DNA of 64,000 bases from Micropterix aruncella (taxonomy: Eukaryota; Arthropoda; Insecta; Lepidoptera; Micropterigidae): assembly GCA_944548615.1 (NCBI GenBank), contig OX155964.1:62001-126000 (forward strand), in the 5' to 3' direction. The translations under genes and the position numbers were made by a program. Of this stretch, positions 12,008 to 22,300 are shown one piece after another. A model generated the notes under the pieces. It was not told where the DNA came from, ran no database searches, and worked only from the letters and a program-made list of their open reading frames with translations. The first letter of the stretch is position 1, and every line of letters begins with the position of its first letter.

Positions 12008-12190
12008 GTTTACACTCTCGCGCGAGGCGTGAGGCGAGACGCAAAACCATGTGTAAACAAACGGAACAGAGGCAAAGCTTCTAGCAAGTAGGTAAACATT
12101 TTGTACGCTCGTTAGAAGCTTTGCCTCTGTTCCATTTGTTTACTGATATGGTTTTGCGTCTCGCCTCGCGCCTCGCGCGAGAGTGTAAAC
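12008..12190. mobile_element. Palindromic MITE-like element
   Basis: Arms 12008-12083 and 12113-12190 are inverted copies of about 77 bp with about five differences, around a 29-bp spacer. The ends read GTTTACACTCTCGCGCGAGG. No target duplication was resolved. The short ORF inside (11899-12084) is not considered real. Confidence 0.75.
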
Positions 12191-12689
12191 GGCCTATCAA
12201 ATCAAATGTAGTGATTAGCCGAGTAGGTAATAGTTGCTCGATAATTTTCATCCTTTAGTGTCGATACTTTGTAATAAAATCAAATTTCATTTTAATAAAG
12301 GTAATCACCACGTTTTCGGTGATTAAAGCTTACCAATTGAGCTTCGCCCTAGATTTATTCATATACCTTTGTTAGAGATTTTAGTTTGCGAACATGCTGT
12401 CGGCCTGTCGCTGCGAGAAGTTGTAAATTATGTTCACGATTAATGTGAGATACTCCTGATACGCGTATCCCACGCGTATGACCTGGCAGTAGATATCATA
12501 AATTAGACAAAAATTATTTGTAAGCCAAAAACTAAGGTAGGTAAATGTCAATCTAAAGTCTAAAGCTAGATTAGCTCTTCCTTTCATTCTTGCATTAAAT
12601 ATACCTAATCATTTCTAGCCAGACGCGGAGAGCATGTTTTTTAAAGATGTATGCTTCCTATTCGGCCAAGACTGATTTTTATGGGTCCC

Positions 12690-12795
12690 ATCAAACTTGC
12701 AGAAGGCAAATTTGCAGACGGCAATCTTGCAGACGGCATTCTTGCAGGCGGCAGTTTTGCAGAAGGCAATCTTGCAGAAGGCAGTTTTGCAAATG
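12690..12795. repeat. 15-16 bp tandem repeat, TTGCAGACGGCAATC type
   Basis: About seven degenerate units (TTGCAGAAGGCAA, TTGCAGACGGCAA, TTGCAGGCGGCAG) run in tandem. A related array in inverted orientation occurs at 14396-14450. The two bracket a LINE fragment. Confidence 0.75.
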
Positions 12796-12834
12796 TCAAA
12801 ATGACCTAACCTAACCTAACAGAAAAACTTAAAA

Positions 12835-14359
12835 CATTTTTTTTAATGTTTAGTTTGATGTTTAAATCGTATCTATCAGAAAGACTGCAGATGACTAGAC
12901 TCCGCGAAGAATATAGTTCTACACAGCATATAACGTATGGTGTCCCACAGGGCAGCGTGTTGGGTCCAATTCTCTTTTTGGTGTATCTGAATGATTTCTG
13001 CAAACTCCCGGCAATAGGAAAGGTCATCAGTTTTGCCGACGACACCGTTTTATTGGTCAAGTCTTCGACTTGGGCAGATCTGTTTACCGATACTGAATTA
13101 GTACTGAGAAACGCGAAGAGATGGTTGGATAGAAACTTATTGACCTTAAATATAAGTAAAACGAATTTTATGACCTTTAGCAAGACAAACACTGACCAAC
13201 CAACTTCAACTATTAAGCTTCACTCGTGCATCAGAACGCAAGATTGCCAGTGTATGAATGTCGACAGGGTATCCTCCATTAAGTACTTGGGCGTGATGTT
13301 AGACAACAGACTGCGCTGGGAGGATCATCTAACGAAGGTTGCGGCAAGACTGAGAAAACTTGTGTATTACTTTAGGAGTTTGCGGAACATCTTAGATTTC
13401 AATACGCTAAGAAGTGTCTACTTTGCTGTCTGCGAGTCGGTTATTCGATATGGCATTATAACTTGGGGCTGTGCGGCAAAAACGCTTCTGGCCACCCTTT
13501 ACAAAGCGCAGAAGGCTATACTGAGGGTGATCAATAAAAAACCCCAAACATATTCTTCCGATGACCTTTTCCGAGAGTATAGAGTGTTGAGTGTGAGAAA
13601 AATGTTTGTGCTGGTAACTCTCACTAAATTCCAGAGTGAGTTAGGAGAACAGAAAAAAAGCCAGCAATCTCGTGTAACAAGAAGATCGGCACAAACAAAT
13701 TTTGCAATACCACTCAGGAGATCCGCTTTTGGCCAATCCAGTTTCTCTTATCTTGCCCCCAAATTTTATAATTGCCTACCACCTAACATTAAAGGCATTA
13801 AAATATCATATAAATTTAAAAATAGTTTGAGTGCCTACCTCTTAAATTGTACATATGCAGATATTGAAAACATTATTAAATAATTGAATCTCTAAAATTT
13901 TTATAATAAAAACATAATAGTATATGTAGTAATATAAATTGATGATTTCTAAACGTAATTTTATTTTAATTTTTGTGAATTTATTTTGTATATTATTAAT
14001 ACATATTATTTATTACATATATAAATATATATTAATTTTTATCATGTTTTAAAATAAAATAATATTGACAATTTTCATGACATTTTCTTACGAATTTTTA
14101 TTAGGTAATTAAGATATTTCTGTTACATTAAGTATGATTTTGATTATTTATATAAATATAATATTATAGATTTCTTAGGATAACTAAAATAAATTGTCTA
14201 CCTTGGAACAGGCGGCAGCCTAGTTAGGTTAAGACTTTTGTATATTGAATGTACCCATAATTTTAACTCAATAAATAATTTGAATTTGAAAATGTATAAA
14301 AGTCATCCACTACAAGGATGCCGGTAATTAATGTCACTTCGATTTTAGGGAAAGAAAAA
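12835..14359 (+). pseudogene. 5'-truncated non-LTR retrotransposon, RT domain fragment
   Basis: The open frame 12846-13883 starts inside the RT domain (YGVPQGSVLGPILFLVYLND, then FADDTVLLV and SIKYLGVMLDNRLRW) and continues to a natural stop. The 3' UTR includes a hairpin at 14199-14231 and ends in AATAAATAATTTGAATTTGAA. It is flanked by a 25-bp identical direct repeat (12810-12834 and 14360-14384), a likely target duplication. It is the same clade as, but a different family from, the intact LINE at 15019. Endonuclease and N-terminal RT are missing. Confidence 0.85.
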
Positions 14360-14395
14360 CCTAACCTAACAGAAAAACTTAAAAACTGTACTGAA

Positions 14396-14450
14396 GGTTG
14401 CCGCCTGCAAGGTTGCTTCCTGCAAGGTTGCCTCCTGCAAATCTGCCCTC
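14396..14450. repeat. 15-bp tandem repeat, GGTTGCCTCCTGCAA type
   Basis: Three to four units lie in inverted orientation relative to the array at 12690-12795. It may be the 5' UTR of the following LINE: AAAAACTGTA occurs at both 14381-14390 and 18336-18345, a candidate 10-bp target duplication for that LINE. Confidence 0.6.
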
Positions 14451-15018
14451 AACAAATTTGGACCTGTCAAAAGTGACATTTGTGCAAAATTGCCGCATGC
14501 AAAACTGGCGCCCACCTGTCAAAATTACATCCGGCTAATATTTTATTTATGGATACGTTAAAAACAGAATTTAAGTATGTTATTATTATATTAAAGGTCA
14601 TCAATTGTTTTGTAGCAAATTACGCTATTTTAACTACTTATGGTTTAAACAAATTAACCCTTAATATTATATTAGTCTACACTTATTATGATTATTTGGA
14701 ATTTAAGTTTAAATTTAATTATATTATAGATTTTATTATTTTTTATTTTTTAATTTTTAAAATTAGTAATGTATATATTATTCTATTTTTTAGCACACAA
14801 GTATTGCCGCAGTTTGGCATTGTCAGAGATATTTTGAATATTAGTTTAATCTTAACGACTATTTTAAAAACTACCTACTTATATTCATACCCTACATCGA
14901 AAATATTCTTGATCTGCATTGGTTGTGATATGATATCGCTCTACAAACTAACTAAAAGTCTTAACAAAATGTTGCTAAAACTGCTTATCAAAACTATAAT
15001 GATTACTGTTGTATTGCA

Positions 15019-17976
15019 ATGGATTACATGAATTTTTTGAATAATAGTACTGAAAACAGACACGTCACATCAAACGTATTGTTGTGCAGAGAGATTATGT
15101 CCGAGGGTGATACAGTCAAGTGTCTATGTCTAAATATTAGAAGTCTCAATAAAAATTACGATCAATTTATTATTCTATTAGAGCGTCTCCAAATTGACCT
15201 AGATATTCTAATACTCACCGAGACCTGGAATGGACACTACTTTAGGGATAAGCACATTCCTGGATATGAATGCTACCACACAACGCTAAACCACACTCAG
15301 AATGATGGTGTGGTAGTGTATATACGAGAAGGTTTTAGTTATATGTCTGTCCAAGAAATTAATCTCCCTGAAGCAAATTGTCTACAGGTTAACATTGATA
15401 TTGATAGAACTCTACTCTGTGTATATAGGAGTCCATCCAATAACAATATCACAAATTTTATAAAAAAATTAGACGGGGTCTTAATTGAAAATCGAAGCGT
15501 AAAGAATTTAATACTTTGTGGGGATCTTAATATTTCAATAGAAGGGAAGGCAAACATCCAAGCTGACCAATATATCAATCTTCTAATGCTACATGGACTC
15601 CGCCCAGAGGTTGTCCAGCCAACGCGAGAATTCAATAATAGTAGTACTTGTATTGATCATGTTATGATTCGCTCTAAGAATACGATTTCCACGATCATCT
15701 TCCAAAACTCTATTACAGATCATTATACAATATTATTTAAAGTAGGGAAATGGAGGAAGGAGGCTGAACATAAACATGAATTCACAAAGAAAACTATTAA
15801 CTACGATAATATATTAAAAGACATTAGCAGTCACGACTGGTCTCCTGTTCTCTCTCTGCATAGTACGGATGAAACATATCGGGCATTTATCACTTCGTTA
15901 GGTCAAATAGTAAATAAAAATACGTCAATTGAAACTTTTAAAATTAGACACAAACACAAAAAACTAAAGCCTTGGATCACTAAGGGTCTACTCTTTTGTA
16001 TTCACAAACGCGATAAAATGCACGCTACCTTAAAAAAGCGACCGGATGACCTCATTTTAAAACAAAAATTTACGCGGTATAGAAATATATGTAAGAATTT
16101 AATTAAATTAACGAAGCAAAGATTCTACAAAACGCAAATTTCAAACTCGAAAGAAGACCCTCAGAAAATATGGGAAATAATAAAAGAAGCATCAAATTCA
16201 AAAAATAAAAAAACTTCGTCTTTGTCCAAAATCCAAATCGAGGATGAAGTTGTTACCCTGCAAAATAACACTAAAAAAGTGCTAAATCACATTAATAAAC
16301 ACTTTTGTGGCGTGGGTCCTATGTTAGCCAAAAAATTTGTCACGGATGAAGAAATTGATTCATGTAATGATACTGGTATCTACCAGGCCTCACTATATCT
16401 CAGACCGACTAATGCTGCTGAAGTCACGAAGATAATCGAAAGCCTAAAGAATAAGTCAGCAGCAGGAAATGATGAATTAGGGTCCCATATATTTAAAATT
16501 ACTAAGTCATATATAAGCGTACCCATCAGTCATATAATCAACGTTAGCTTTAGAAGTGGTGTATTTCCGAGCGATTTGAAAACTGCTAGAGTAATACCAA
16601 TTTTTAAGGGGGGTGACAAACTGCAGGTGAATAATTATCGACCTATTTCAATACTGAATACAATGTCGAAAATTATTGAAAAGGTGGCTAAATTAAGATT
16701 AATGAAATTCTTAGGAGAAAACGCTATTCTGTCAGACAATCAATTTGGCTTTAGAGAAGGCCTAGGGACATCAAACGCCATCTCAGCCTTAACAGATTTT
16801 CTTGTACAAGGCATAGACAAGGGAGAAAAGTGCCTGGCAGTATTTTTAGATTTGGCGAAAGCCTTTGATTCGGTGCCTCATAATAGGTTACTACAACAAT
16901 TAAAAAAAATAGGCGTAGCGTCATCCAGTCTCCAATGGTTTCAGAGCTATTTAACTAACAGAGTCCAGTTTGTGTCGATTCTTAACCACTTTAGTGACGC
17001 TGAACCACTAACCTATGGGGTTCCGCAAGGAAGCGTCCTGGGACCCATACTTTTCCTCACTTATATAAATGATCTTTGCCAGTTACCGACAGCAAAAATA
17101 ATTTCATATGCTGACGACACTGTAGTTATCTTTAAGGGATCAAATTGGGACAGTACTCTCACAAAAGCAAATTTGGGCATGAATGAGATTCGTGATTGGC
17201 TAGAAACTGCAAAACTAACACTAAATGTGAGTAAAACCAGTTATATGACTTTTAGCCCTACTAATAGGGGTCAGCCAACAGTAAATCACCACGTAACCAT
17301 TCACAAATGTCACTCTGAAACCTCGTGTAATTGTGCACCACTAAAGAGATCCCCCACAGTCAAATATCTAGGCATTGTAGTTGACAATAAATTGCGATGG
17401 GAAGAGCAAGTCAATGCAGTGTCAAAGAAAGTGAGAACCCTTGGTTATACTTTCAAAGAGTTGAGGAGTGTTCTGGATCGCAGGACGCTAACCATAGTGT
17501 ATTTTGCATTATGTGAAACCCTTATTAACTATGGTATAATTGGGTGGGGTGGGTGCTGCAAAACCCTCCTGACGCCACTTCTAACAGCGCAAAAATGTAT
17601 TTTAAAAATCATGCATCGCAAACCATATCAATATTCTTCTAAGGAACTCTTTAAAGAAGCTCAGGTTTTGGATGCTAGGTTATTATTCATTAAAACTGCA
17701 CTACGTTGGGTTTTCGTGGCCAAACAAAATAAATCTTTTATTATTACGCACACGAAACCCACTAGACAACTCCTGAGTGATAATTTAAATGTACCTAGGA
17801 TGAAGACGACTTTCGGACAGCGACACTACTCTTTCATAGCTACAAGACTCTATAATAAATTAAGCAGTGACATTAAAACCAGCCCCAGTTGTCATGTGTT
17901 TAAAAGCAAAATAAATAAATGGCTGGTGCAAGAAGAGCGTTTATCTATCCATGCCATGATCGATGTAGTAGAATAA
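15019..17976 (+). CDS. Intact LINE polyprotein: AP-like endonuclease and reverse transcriptase, 985 aa
   Basis: This would catalyse target-primed reverse transcription. Residues about 30-240 form an APE-type endonuclease with blocks LNIRSLNKN, ILTETWNG, YRSP, LCGDLNI and the TDHY end motif. Residues about 500-770 form the RT with ARVIPIFKGGDK, NNYRPISIL, QFGFREG, FLDLAKAFDSVPH, YGVPQGSVLGP and catalytic SYADDTVV, then YLGIVVDNKLRW in the thumb. No frameshift or stop interrupts it, so the copy is young and could be active. It belongs to the jockey/CR1 superfamily; no RNase H domain is seen. The first in-frame ATG at 15019 leaves about 20 residues before the endonuclease. Confidence 0.93.
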   Translation: MDYMNFLNNSTENRHVTSNVLLCREIMSEGDTVKCLCLNIRSLNKNYDQFIILLERLQIDLDILILTETWNGHYFRDKHIPGYECYHTTLNHTQNDGVVVYIREGFSYMSVQEINLPEANCLQVNIDIDRTLLCVYRSPSNNNITNFIKKLDGVLIENRSVKNLILCGDLNISIEGKANIQADQYINLLMLHGLRPEVVQPTREFNNSSTCIDHVMIRSKNTISTIIFQNSITDHYTILFKVGKWRKEAEHKHEFTKKTINYDNILKDISSHDWSPVLSLHSTDETYRAFITSLGQIVNKNTSIETFKIRHKHKKLKPWITKGLLFCIHKRDKMHATLKKRPDDLILKQKFTRYRNICKNLIKLTKQRFYKTQISNSKEDPQKIWEIIKEASNSKNKKTSSLSKIQIEDEVVTLQNNTKKVLNHINKHFCGVGPMLAKKFVTDEEIDSCNDTGIYQASLYLRPTNAAEVTKIIESLKNKSAAGNDELGSHIFKITKSYISVPISHIINVSFRSGVFPSDLKTARVIPIFKGGDKLQVNNYRPISILNTMSKIIEKVAKLRLMKFLGENAILSDNQFGFREGLGTSNAISALTDFLVQGIDKGEKCLAVFLDLAKAFDSVPHNRLLQQLKKIGVASSSLQWFQSYLTNRVQFVSILNHFSDAEPLTYGVPQGSVLGPILFLTYINDLCQLPTAKIISYADDTVVIFKGSNWDSTLTKANLGMNEIRDWLETAKLTLNVSKTSYMTFSPTNRGQPTVNHHVTIHKCHSETSCNCAPLKRSPTVKYLGIVVDNKLRWEEQVNAVSKKVRTLGYTFKELRSVLDRRTLTIVYFALCETLINYGIIGWGGCCKTLLTPLLTAQKCILKIMHRKPYQYSSKELFKEAQVLDARLLFIKTALRWVFVAKQNKSFIITHTKPTRQLLSDNLNVPRMKTTFGQRHYSFIATRLYNKLSSDIKTSPSCHVFKSKINKWLVQEERLSIHAMIDVVE

Positions 17977-18345
17977 TTTGAAGTTGACTTAACATATATT
18001 GTGTATATATGTATGTATGTGTGTATATGTATATTCTAATGTATTTAGTATTTCTATTTCCTATATAATATTGTAAACTTTATTATTATATTTATTTATT
18101 ATTATTATATATATTTTAAAATTATTATTATTATTATTGTGTTTGGTTGGTTCAACGACCCTCGTTTTAAATGTAAAAATACAAATTGCTTGCCCTGGAA
18201 CGGGTATATCCCAGTTGGGCAGCACTAGCCAGTGAATGAAAGAGGAAAGTTTTTGCCATTTGTTTTAATATTATATTTATTGTAAAATGGTTAATTTAAT
18301 AATTCCAATAAATAAATAAAAAATAAAATAAATAAAAAAACTGTA

Positions 18346-19000
18346 GGTAATATTGAAACTCATTTTAAAACCTTTTAAAACTGATGAGAAAATGGCAACA
18401 AATTAATTCCATACTTATGTCTTAAATATTTCTTTTTCCAAAAAAGATATTTGTCAGCAATGGCAATAGATGGCTTGGAGCGCTTGCGCGGGAACTGCGA
18501 ACCAACCCTCCCCTTCGCTCCTGCCAGCCCCTAAGACGTCAGTGGCAGAACTGGAAGGGGAGACATTCGCCCAGCAATGGAAAACGAAATTATTGCAGCA
18601 ACCAGACCTGGATAAACGTAGCCACGTTCATTTCGATACGGTCGTATAAAATGCCGTAGAAAGCAGTCGGACCAGGTAGACATATTATAATGTAAAACTA
18701 ATGTATAGGTTAGGGGGCTGCCTATTAGCGAATTTCCCTCTTTATAACATTCTACAGTTTGTTTATATTTGAAGCATCCACTCTACGGTTCTCCATTAGT
18801 GGAAGTGGGGGTATTGACAAATAAATTGCTAATGAGCCGACATACATAGGATAGACCGTAGTCGCGTTTTGAATAGGGTTTACAGGCGGATACTGATCAA
18901 GCCTGATACGAAACTGTACTTGAAAAGCTTTGAACGAAACTAGTACCTACCTACTGGCTTAATGGCATGTGAAGCCACGGGTCGAAGCCCAAAAAAGGAA
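18346..19000. other. Unassigned non-coding stretch
   Basis: It contains a moderately GC-rich block (18470-18680) in otherwise AT-rich sequence. No domain was recognised in any frame. Confidence 0.4.
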
Positions 19001-19009
19001 GACAGAAGT

Positions 19010-19078
19010 TCGGCTCTTGGGAGAGCAACGTAATCGATTGCTGTTTTGTTTCGGGGTCGCATTAGATGTACTACAAAT
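19010..19078 (-). pseudogene. mariner transposase fragment (inverted)
   Basis: On the - strand this reads through the CGACCCCGAAACAAAACAGC block, coding DPETKQQS. It mirrors the fragment at 19240-19370. Only about 70 bp is recognisable. Confidence 0.55.
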
Positions 19079-19234
19079 CCGTATTTCGCCACCTTTCCAC
19101 GCCGAATTAACGCTTTAATTTAACGCTAACACCAGCGGAGGGTCGTTGAATCTGGTAAGCATGGCATTGCACCAAATGACGCCCATTTTAGAGCCTCAGT
19201 CAAATCGTGTGGGATCCACCGTGAGCGAAGCTTC

Positions 19235-19370
19235 TAAGAGCCAAATGTGTGTGCCTGACAGGTGATGAAATATGGATTTACATCTACGACCCCGAAACAA
19301 AACAGCAATCGATCATGTTGGTCTTTCAAGATGAGCCGAACCGAGGCTGCTGAGCTGTCAAATTATACTC
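19235..19370 (+). pseudogene. mariner transposase fragment with first catalytic Asp
   Basis: The frame TGDEIWIYIYDPETKQQSIM matches the first DDE block of mariner transposases (GDE.WIY.YDPETKQQS), followed by FQDEPNR after a frame change. Both sides are broken by stops. It faces a second copy 170 bp upstream. Confidence 0.75.
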
Positions 19371-19779
19371 AAAATTGTAGAAAATCATTGAGCGTTCATG
19401 AGATAAATCCATTGTAATGCCAAGCAATTTTTAAAATGACGCTACAGTCAATTTTTAAAATGACGCTACAAAAATCGGTCGTTTCACCCCAAGACTTTTT
19501 CTGCAAGTAGACAACCCCCCTCCCCCCTTCCCCCCTCTGCGCGCCAATCCAATCACCCCTTGCGCACCAATTTTAATATATTTATAGCATTTTCCGTGGT
19601 AATAAAATTGTATTTTTTCAAAAATGATGTAGTATTTTCTTAAATATGGCGGACTTTAAATATTATTTGTGGCGCTAGTATACGAGATTTTCAAACCGAA
19701 ATTTCACAACGTAATTTCGGTCCAGCAAGGCAGCTTTTTAACGAACTTGAAGTATCCAAATCCAATATTTCGATATTGA

Positions 19780-19975
19780 AGTATAACTAGCTCGCCATCT
19801 GGTGGGCCGATTTTAACATCAACCGGATTTTCTTAACTCTTGCCATGACCGAATGATGTCTGCATGCCAAATTTCAGCTCAATTGGATGAAGCGTTTGGG
19901 CACAATCGTGGAGGAATACACACACACAGAATTACAGACAGACTTCCGTCTTTTTCCGTCCATCTAGAAAAAAAA
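19780..19975 (+). mobile_element. RTE-like LINE 3' UTR fragment
   Basis: CCAAATTTCAGCTCAATTGG, followed by GAAGCGTTTGGG and (AC)/(ACAG) repeats, is the style of lepidopteran RTE 3' ends. No ORF is left. The assignment rests on resemblance only. Confidence 0.45.
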
Positions 19976-20199
19976 TGCGCGTTCACAATGAAACATTTAA
20001 TTAATTAATTTAAAAATATATATTTTTAAAGTTTGAAATTTTCTAGAAACTGTTAGCTTGCCATATAAATACTCGCCTAATTAGATGTGCTATCGGCAGG
20101 AATTGTGTTATAAACTGGGCTAAATATCAAACTTTCCCTGTACTAAATATCAAAGCGAGCCAAATATTACATGATCAATGTTAAAATAAACAAACACAT

Positions 20200-20600
20200 T
20201 TTAATTTTTAAAAATTGACATACAAATATTTATATTTACTCTATTTAAGTACCTAATATATAAGTACGCATTTTTACTAATGATTATATATTATTAGTTG
20301 TATTTATTATTAGTATATTTATTATTAGTATTCTATATTATTAGTTATTATTATTAATTATTATTTGTTTATAGTTGTAAAATTGTTTTGGTATTATATA
20401 TAAATTTCATTTTAACCAAATTTTATTCAGATTTTTTTATTTTATTTTGGAACATATGTATTTTATAATCAATTTTATATTGGTGTTCTCCTAAGAACAG
20501 GCTCAGCCAAGTTAGAAGCAGCACAATCTTTGTGTGCCAATTAATGGTGTATTTTTTTGTTGACTAATAAGTAAATAAATAAATAATAAATGACCTTCAC
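20200..20600 (+). mobile_element. LINE 3' UTR and tail
   Basis: This is an AT-rich segment with a hairpin at 20489-20516 (CTAA...TTAG outer stem, GGC...GCC inner stem) and an AATAAATAAATAATAAA end. Its layout matches the 3' ends of the LINEs at 14199 and 18191. Confidence 0.5.
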
Positions 20601-20810
20601 ATGGAATATTACATGATCAAGTATTTTAATAAATAAATATATAAAAAATAAAGTAGGCTATCCATAGCTACATATCAGTGATTCGGTAAAACTTCATCCA
20701 TATCTCGCTAGAGTATAAGGCCCCGGCTTCTGTCTCTTCTTCCGTCTCGGCGCCGTCCGCCTTCGTGTCTTTGCTTACGTGTCTTTCTGCTGTACTGCTT
20801 ATCCATCTAG

Positions 20811-22176
20811 GGTTGTCGACTACAGCAGGCGAGCCCGTCACCTCAGGAATTTTTAACGATCGATCGTTCTATCTCCCTGGAGTGAGCGCAGAAGACTTGG
20901 ACAAAACAGTCCACCGTCAAGCTCCGCCACAAACCCGTAAGAGGTCAACGCCTTAACCGCGAGATAGCTAGGAGTATTACCCAGCGGGCTTACAATCACG
21001 CCCTTACTTCCAATTGCGACCAGATTACTCCAGTCTCTCGATTGGTTACGAGTTCGAGGTCGCTTGCGCGGTCCTCTCCCTTACGAAGCGGTGAAACGGT
21101 GTATACCTACCGAATCTATCGCTGACCACGGCATCCTTTGCCCGGCTGTTCACCCAGGATCGGGTAGCCGATGGTCGTTTCAAGAGCAGTCGCCGTAAGG
21201 TCCGCAACCATCCCCGCTCTATAGGAAACAGTACTGCTTCCAGACTCCCCCGACTGTTAGTCAGAGTGGGCTAATGGGCCCATGATGAGGTGGCCACGAT
21301 GACCCATGTGTTCAGGGTCGGTCATACTCACGGGTCAACACCCATCCGATGGCCTCCACGCATGGGGTGCGAGCCTGGGTAGGACACTGGGTCAACCAGT
21401 CTCCCCTGGGAATCAAACCTCTGGCGCTCCTGGACGGTCTGCGCACCGAGCGGCGCAAGCCAATCGACTGTGCTCTCCGACTAACAATCGGGGGAGTCTG
21501 GGAACTGTATTGTTTCCTATAGAGCGGGGGTGGTTGTCTACCTTACGGCGACTGCTCTTGAAATGACCATTGGCCATCCGATCCCGGTTCAGAATCGGGC
21601 AAAGGACGCCTTGGTCCGCGACAGATTCGGTTCACACCGTTTCACCGCTTCGTAAGGGAGAGGACCGCGCAAGCGACATCGAACTCGGAATCAATCGAGA
21701 GACCGGAGAAATCTGGTCACAATTGGAAGCAAGGGCGCGAGGGTCGGCCCGCCAGGTAACACTGGCTATCTCGCGGTAAGGCGTTGGCTTCTTGCGGGTT
21801 GTGACGTAGCTGGACGTTGGATTTGTTCTGTCCAAAGTCTTCTACGTTCACTGCAGGGCGATAGAACGAGAAAATCGTTAAAACGTCCTGTGGTGACGGG
21901 CTCGCCCGTTGTAGTTGACACCGCAAGTTGTTAGTCAGAGTGCGCAATCAATTGGTTTTGCCGCACGGTGCGAAACCGTCCAGGAGCGCCAGAAGGTTGA
22001 TTCCCAGGGGAACCAACCATAAGGCCAGAGTCCTACCCAGGCCCGCACCTCATGCGTGGAGGCCGTCGGATAGGTGTTGACCCGTGAGTGTGACCAACCC
22101 TGAACAGAATGGGTCTTCGTGGCCAACTCAGCAAGAGCCCATTAACTCCCCAAAGGGCCCAGCGAGGGCCCATTAA
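20811..22176 (+). mobile_element. SINE-like element, copy B (host of copy B')
   Basis: It starts GGTTGTCGACTACAGC and is split at 21268/21943 by an inverted copy of itself. It is flanked by a 16-bp duplication with one mismatch: CTGCTTATCCATCTAG at 20795-20810 and CTGCTTATCCATTTAG at 22177-22192. The uninterrupted length is about 690 bp, with an extra GGGCCC/CATTAA-type terminal repeat. It lies about 110 bp upstream of the FRMD8 start codon, so it may split that gene's promoter or 5' UTR. Confidence 0.88.
21269..21928 (-). mobile_element. SINE-like element, copy B' nested in copy B
   Basis: A complete 660-bp copy in reverse orientation, flanked by a perfect 14-bp duplication TGTTAGTCAGAGTG (21255-21268 and 21929-21942). 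This fixes both ends of the element and shows that it moves as a unit of about 660 bp. Confidence 0.92.
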
Positions 22177-22300
22177 CTGCTTATCCATTTAGAAGTCATC
22201 TTTTCTTTCCGGATGTATACCTTTCCTTGATATGGACCGAGGTGGCATTCAATGAGAGGTCGCTCACTCCAAGCAGGCGGTGTCGGGTCGCGGCGGTGGG

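Larger units (their letters stand above)
14391..18335 (+). mobile_element. Apparently full-length non-LTR retrotransposon
   Basis: The element runs from a 5' region with a 15-bp tandem repeat, through an AT-rich leader, an intact endonuclease/RT ORF (15019-17976), and a 3' UTR with a hairpin at 18191-18221 and an AATAAATAAA tail. The left boundary is inferred only from a shared 10-mer. A 183-codon open frame (14480-15031) overlaps the start of the main ORF but is hydrophobic and AT-driven. It resembles no gag, so I do not call it a gene. Confidence 0.7.

Noticed and set aside
14480..15031. 183-codon ORF overlapping the intact LINE ORF
   Set aside because: Composition is driven by AT-rich DNA and the product is hydrophobic. 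No zinc knuckle, RRM or coiled coil of a LINE ORF1 is visible, so it is treated as leader sequence.
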